From Ascidia mentula (lineage: Eukaryota; Chordata; Ascidiacea; Phlebobranchia; Ascidiidae), in the NCBI GenBank assembly GCA_947561715.1, contig OX387202.1:11483001-11547000 (forward strand): a stretch of DNA of 64,000 nucleotides, given 5' to 3'. Numbering within the stretch: position 1 is the first letter of the stretch; every line of letters starts with the position of its first letter. Positions 61,258 through 64,000 of the stretch are shown one piece after another. A program made the position numbers and the translations under genes. The notes beneath the pieces are model-generated. The model had not been told where the DNA came from and made no database searches. It was given only the letters and a program-made list of their open reading frames with translations.

Positions 61258-61949
61258 CAACACTCGTTGCTGTTGGTAGTAGAGATCATTATACATTCAC
61301 GCCCACTAACGGTCTTTCCTAAAGTTGGTACGAAAATGCTCTTGACACCACAACACATTGGTTGGATTCCCCCGATGATGACCTGTCTGAGTAATTGCTA
61401 TAATGCCGCCGATGAGTTTGGCAACGATGGCTGAGGAAACCCCCTCCCCCGGACATGTACAGAATAAAAACGGCAGGATCCGAAAAATAATTTGTTTGGT
61501 GTGCCGCAAACTAATTGAGAGGATCCAAGTGTGCCGCGAACCTAAAAGGTTTGAGAACCCCCGGTCTATACTTTCAGTCCCTGCTGGCAGATTTTTCGGC
61601 GACTGTTTTAAATCTTCCGGTAATTCTTTTCTCGCTGCTTTCTTATTTGTGATCGCCTTTTTAATCGTTGGATCCTATCAGTGGGTTGCGTGAATTTCTA
61701 TGTTTTCTTGCTAGTTTGTAGCTGCTAACAGGACGTATGAGAAGGCACATTGCTTAGCTCTTAATATGAGAACCTTGTATAGTGTTTTTGTTTTATTCAT
61801 GTTATTTGAGAGTAAGCGCAGTAAGACATCAAGAATATATTTTACATGTCGATTTTGGTTTTTTAAAGCATATGGACAGTGTATGCAAAGTTAATCACGT
61901 CTCTTTGAACAGTAATCTTTTGATGCAGAAATGTTTCGCTATATTTAAG

Positions 61950-63989
61950 TTAGCAGAAACCAGGTGACCAAGACGCTGGACTGTTTAGGTTGGGGTCGGA
62001 TGCAGTGGACGTATCATCAGAAATTGCATTCACAACAGTGGCCTTCACTGCTCGAAGCTTCTTCCTCATGGCGCTAAAAACTTGCGGTTTCGTTGCAACC
62101 AGGTTTTTTGTCTCGTATGGATCAGCTGTAAACATTAACATACTTATACATGTTGAATGGAAAACGCTGTATTGTCTGTTATTATGACGTATATTAATAT
62201 TACTATATTACAGGCATCTTCAGGAAAGGTATATTGCAGAGTAGCTTACTTCAAAGCAAACAAAACGAAAATAGCTAACAATTGTGTTCAACGATTGTTT
62301 TTTTAAATACTTTTTGCCAACAAACACAAAAAATTCATCGCCTTCAAGATACGGATTTCCTTTTTAATAACGCCCACAACAAACCCAACGAAACGATTTC
62401 TTGTGTTGTTGTAACTATAAAACAAGCGACGAAATGTATTTATATGTTTCTAATTACCAGCAAGGTCAAAGAGATAATAATTAATTCCATTAACAACTTC
62501 GGCCTTGTGGGTTGTGATGGCACCAATCACATCAGTTGTATTTTCTGGTGGTTTGACCCAACTGTCGACTAAAAATTAAAAACAACCAAAATTAAAGCAC
62601 ATCAATCATATGTCGAACAGCAAGGGGTCAGTCTAAGCATTTGTTTTCCATTTAAAGTTCTTTCCACAAAAATTGCATGCTCCTTTGCTGGTTTAGCCCA
62701 TATGGCTTTATAGATTCTAGATAGACGAGGAAGTTATATACGTGGAGTATATGCCTTAGTTTGTCTACTGAAGTACAAGTCCCAAAAAACTTACGATCAA
62801 CGTAGGTGGAAGGATCCCCTTCAATCAGTTTGTAATCTTCGGATCTGATTGCAGCCTTGGGCTGTACTTTGGCTTTTGATGCTGACTTGACCTTGCTAAT
62901 GACGTTGTATACCATTGAAGTCCTGTTACATGGTTGGTTAAATGTTTTGAAAAGCTAATTGGTACAAAATGTTAATCGCGTGTTCTACCTTGGAGAAGCT
63001 TCGTTGTTGGAAATTGATTCCCAGACGTTATGGCCATCAATACCAGTGGGAATTTGCGCCGCGTCCTTTTCAGCGGCCAAATATATAAACGTAGCAAACA
63101 TGTCAGTAATGTGGACTAATCTGCAAAGGTAAACTATTCACAATCTTGCACTTTTTACAAATCCTGTAGTTTCTTCATTATTGGAAAATACGAAATTTGC
63201 ACATACAGCAATTAACATTCAATTAGTTACCCATTGTGTTGGTATCCAGTGGTACTCAACAATGGGCTATTAACAAACGCGGGCACCCTGTACCCTCCTT
63301 CCCATAAAGATCCTTTGTTACCACGCAAAGGATAGTTGTTTCCACCCTGTCCATTTTGTTTTGCTGTGCCTCCGTTCTACTCAGACAAAGCAACATTACA
63401 TTACCCTTATGACAAAACAAAGGACATTATAGTCAATTATTACGTCAGAGTAAAAAACGAGGATTGTGTTGCTCCACATGTTGCGAGTTTGCAAAGCATC
63501 TACGAGTCGCTGGACTTGGTCGTCCAAAGCGCTTATCATTCCCAAATATGTCTTGCGGTTTCCGTCAGCCATTCCTGGGTACTTGTCGGTGTACGACGAA
63601 TCAACCTTGAATTAAAAATTCATGCGAATACCACAAAAATACTCGGCCAATAAGTAACACAAAATAGGTTGTTTTAGATTTTGCGAAAATCTGTACATGC
63701 AGTATTTGCTTTTTTCAATGCTATATATCTTAATTTCTATTTTACATTTACGACTGTGTAATAGTTTGGTCTCCGTTTTTACCGCAAACTCATACAGACA
63801 TGCGGACGTTGCACGAAAAACTTACTTCAAACGGGGAATGAGGTGCATTGTATGCAGCATACAAGAACATTGGTGTGTTAACGTCATGTGCATTAATCTT
63901 TGCAATGGCGGCGTCGGTAAAGTCGGTCGTCGTGTAGCGCCCACTAGCAGCAGTGTTCAACACCCTGTCGTCGCGGTAATCTATGCCAG
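61950..63989 (-). CDS. Type I sulfatase (arylsulfatase B/I/J-like), 5' partial
   Basis: C-terminal two thirds of an alkaline-phosphatase-fold sulfatase. Exons in transcript order: 63826-63989, 63444-63605, 63231-63376, 62989-63120, 62795-62922, 62458-62568, 61950-62125 (339 codons plus stop; more exons lie beyond 64000). Visible family marks: [46 protein letters not shown], the metal-site [34 protein letters not shown] and the [14 protein letters not shown] ending. The formylglycine (CxPSR) and first metal motifs are off the window. Substrate cannot be set from this part; the LWEGG and ADPxExxxL pattern is closest to the arylsulfatase B/I/J group. Confidence 0.88.
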
Positions 63990-64000
63990 CTAAAGGAAAT

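Larger units (their letters stand above)
59931..61949. other. Intergenic region between caspase and sulfatase
   Basis: About 2 kb made mostly of the Pao relic and a SINE-A remnant. The first ~400 bp upstream of the caspase start should hold its promoter; I recognise no motif there. Confidence 0.5.

Overview
This is nuclear DNA of an animal, not a microbe. Genes are split by short GT-AG introns (mostly 100-500 bp, a few GC-AG), intergenic DNA is AT-rich, and the gene set is metazoan. An ascidian tunicate is the best guess, from compact introns, the style of the NLR-like leucine-rich repeat exons and the mobile-element content. That is inference; nothing here fixes the species.

Layout. 1-5.2 kb, minus strand: two neighbouring genes with possible LOTUS/Egalitarian-like winged-helix segments. 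The longer one (1-3953) appears to splice into ribonuclease-inhibitor-type LRR exons and runs off the left edge. 7.6-13.2 kb, plus: a 12-exon MFSD6-type transporter. 15.8-21.9 kb, plus: 13-exon SART1 (tri-snRNP splicing factor), convergent with a tiny two-exon ATP synthase epsilon gene at 22.6-22.9 kb, minus. 27.8-29.2 kb, plus: single-coding-exon inositol-pentakisphosphate 2-kinase (IPPK). 31.3-34.6 kb, plus: three-RRM ELAV/Hu protein, convergent with cathepsin L at 35.0-37.0 kb, minus. 38.5-45.3 kb, minus: RRN3/TIF-IA (16 exons). 46.0-50.3 kb, minus: CDT1 (12 exons). 52.6-59.9 kb, minus: an intact-looking short-prodomain caspase followed by a second, catalytically degenerate caspase unit. 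61.9-64.0 kb, minus: the 3' part of a type I sulfatase, running off the right edge.

Most multi-exon models close in phase from start to stop: MFSD6 822 aa, SART1 779, ATP5F1E 65, ELAV 364, cathepsin L 332, RRN3 568, CDT1 681. They were built by eye from splice sites and family resemblance. Most genes are housekeeping (splicing, rRNA transcription, replication licensing, ATP synthesis, inositol phosphate metabolism) and do not form one pathway. CDT1 and RRN3 are head to tail but 0.67 kb apart.

The less ordinary material lies in introns and spacers. Seven short segments carry hammerhead-ribozyme-like cores (CTGANGA - hairpin - GAAA). Two of them sit at the outer ends of an ~0.9 kb palindrome in a caspase intron, and one sits inside a foldback in a SART1 intron. 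There are two tRNA-derived SINE families, a 19-bp-based minisatellite with a 207-bp palindrome upstream of CDT1, a broken BEL/Pao integrase relic and a LINE 3' fragment. No CRISPR array, operon or other prokaryotic feature is present.
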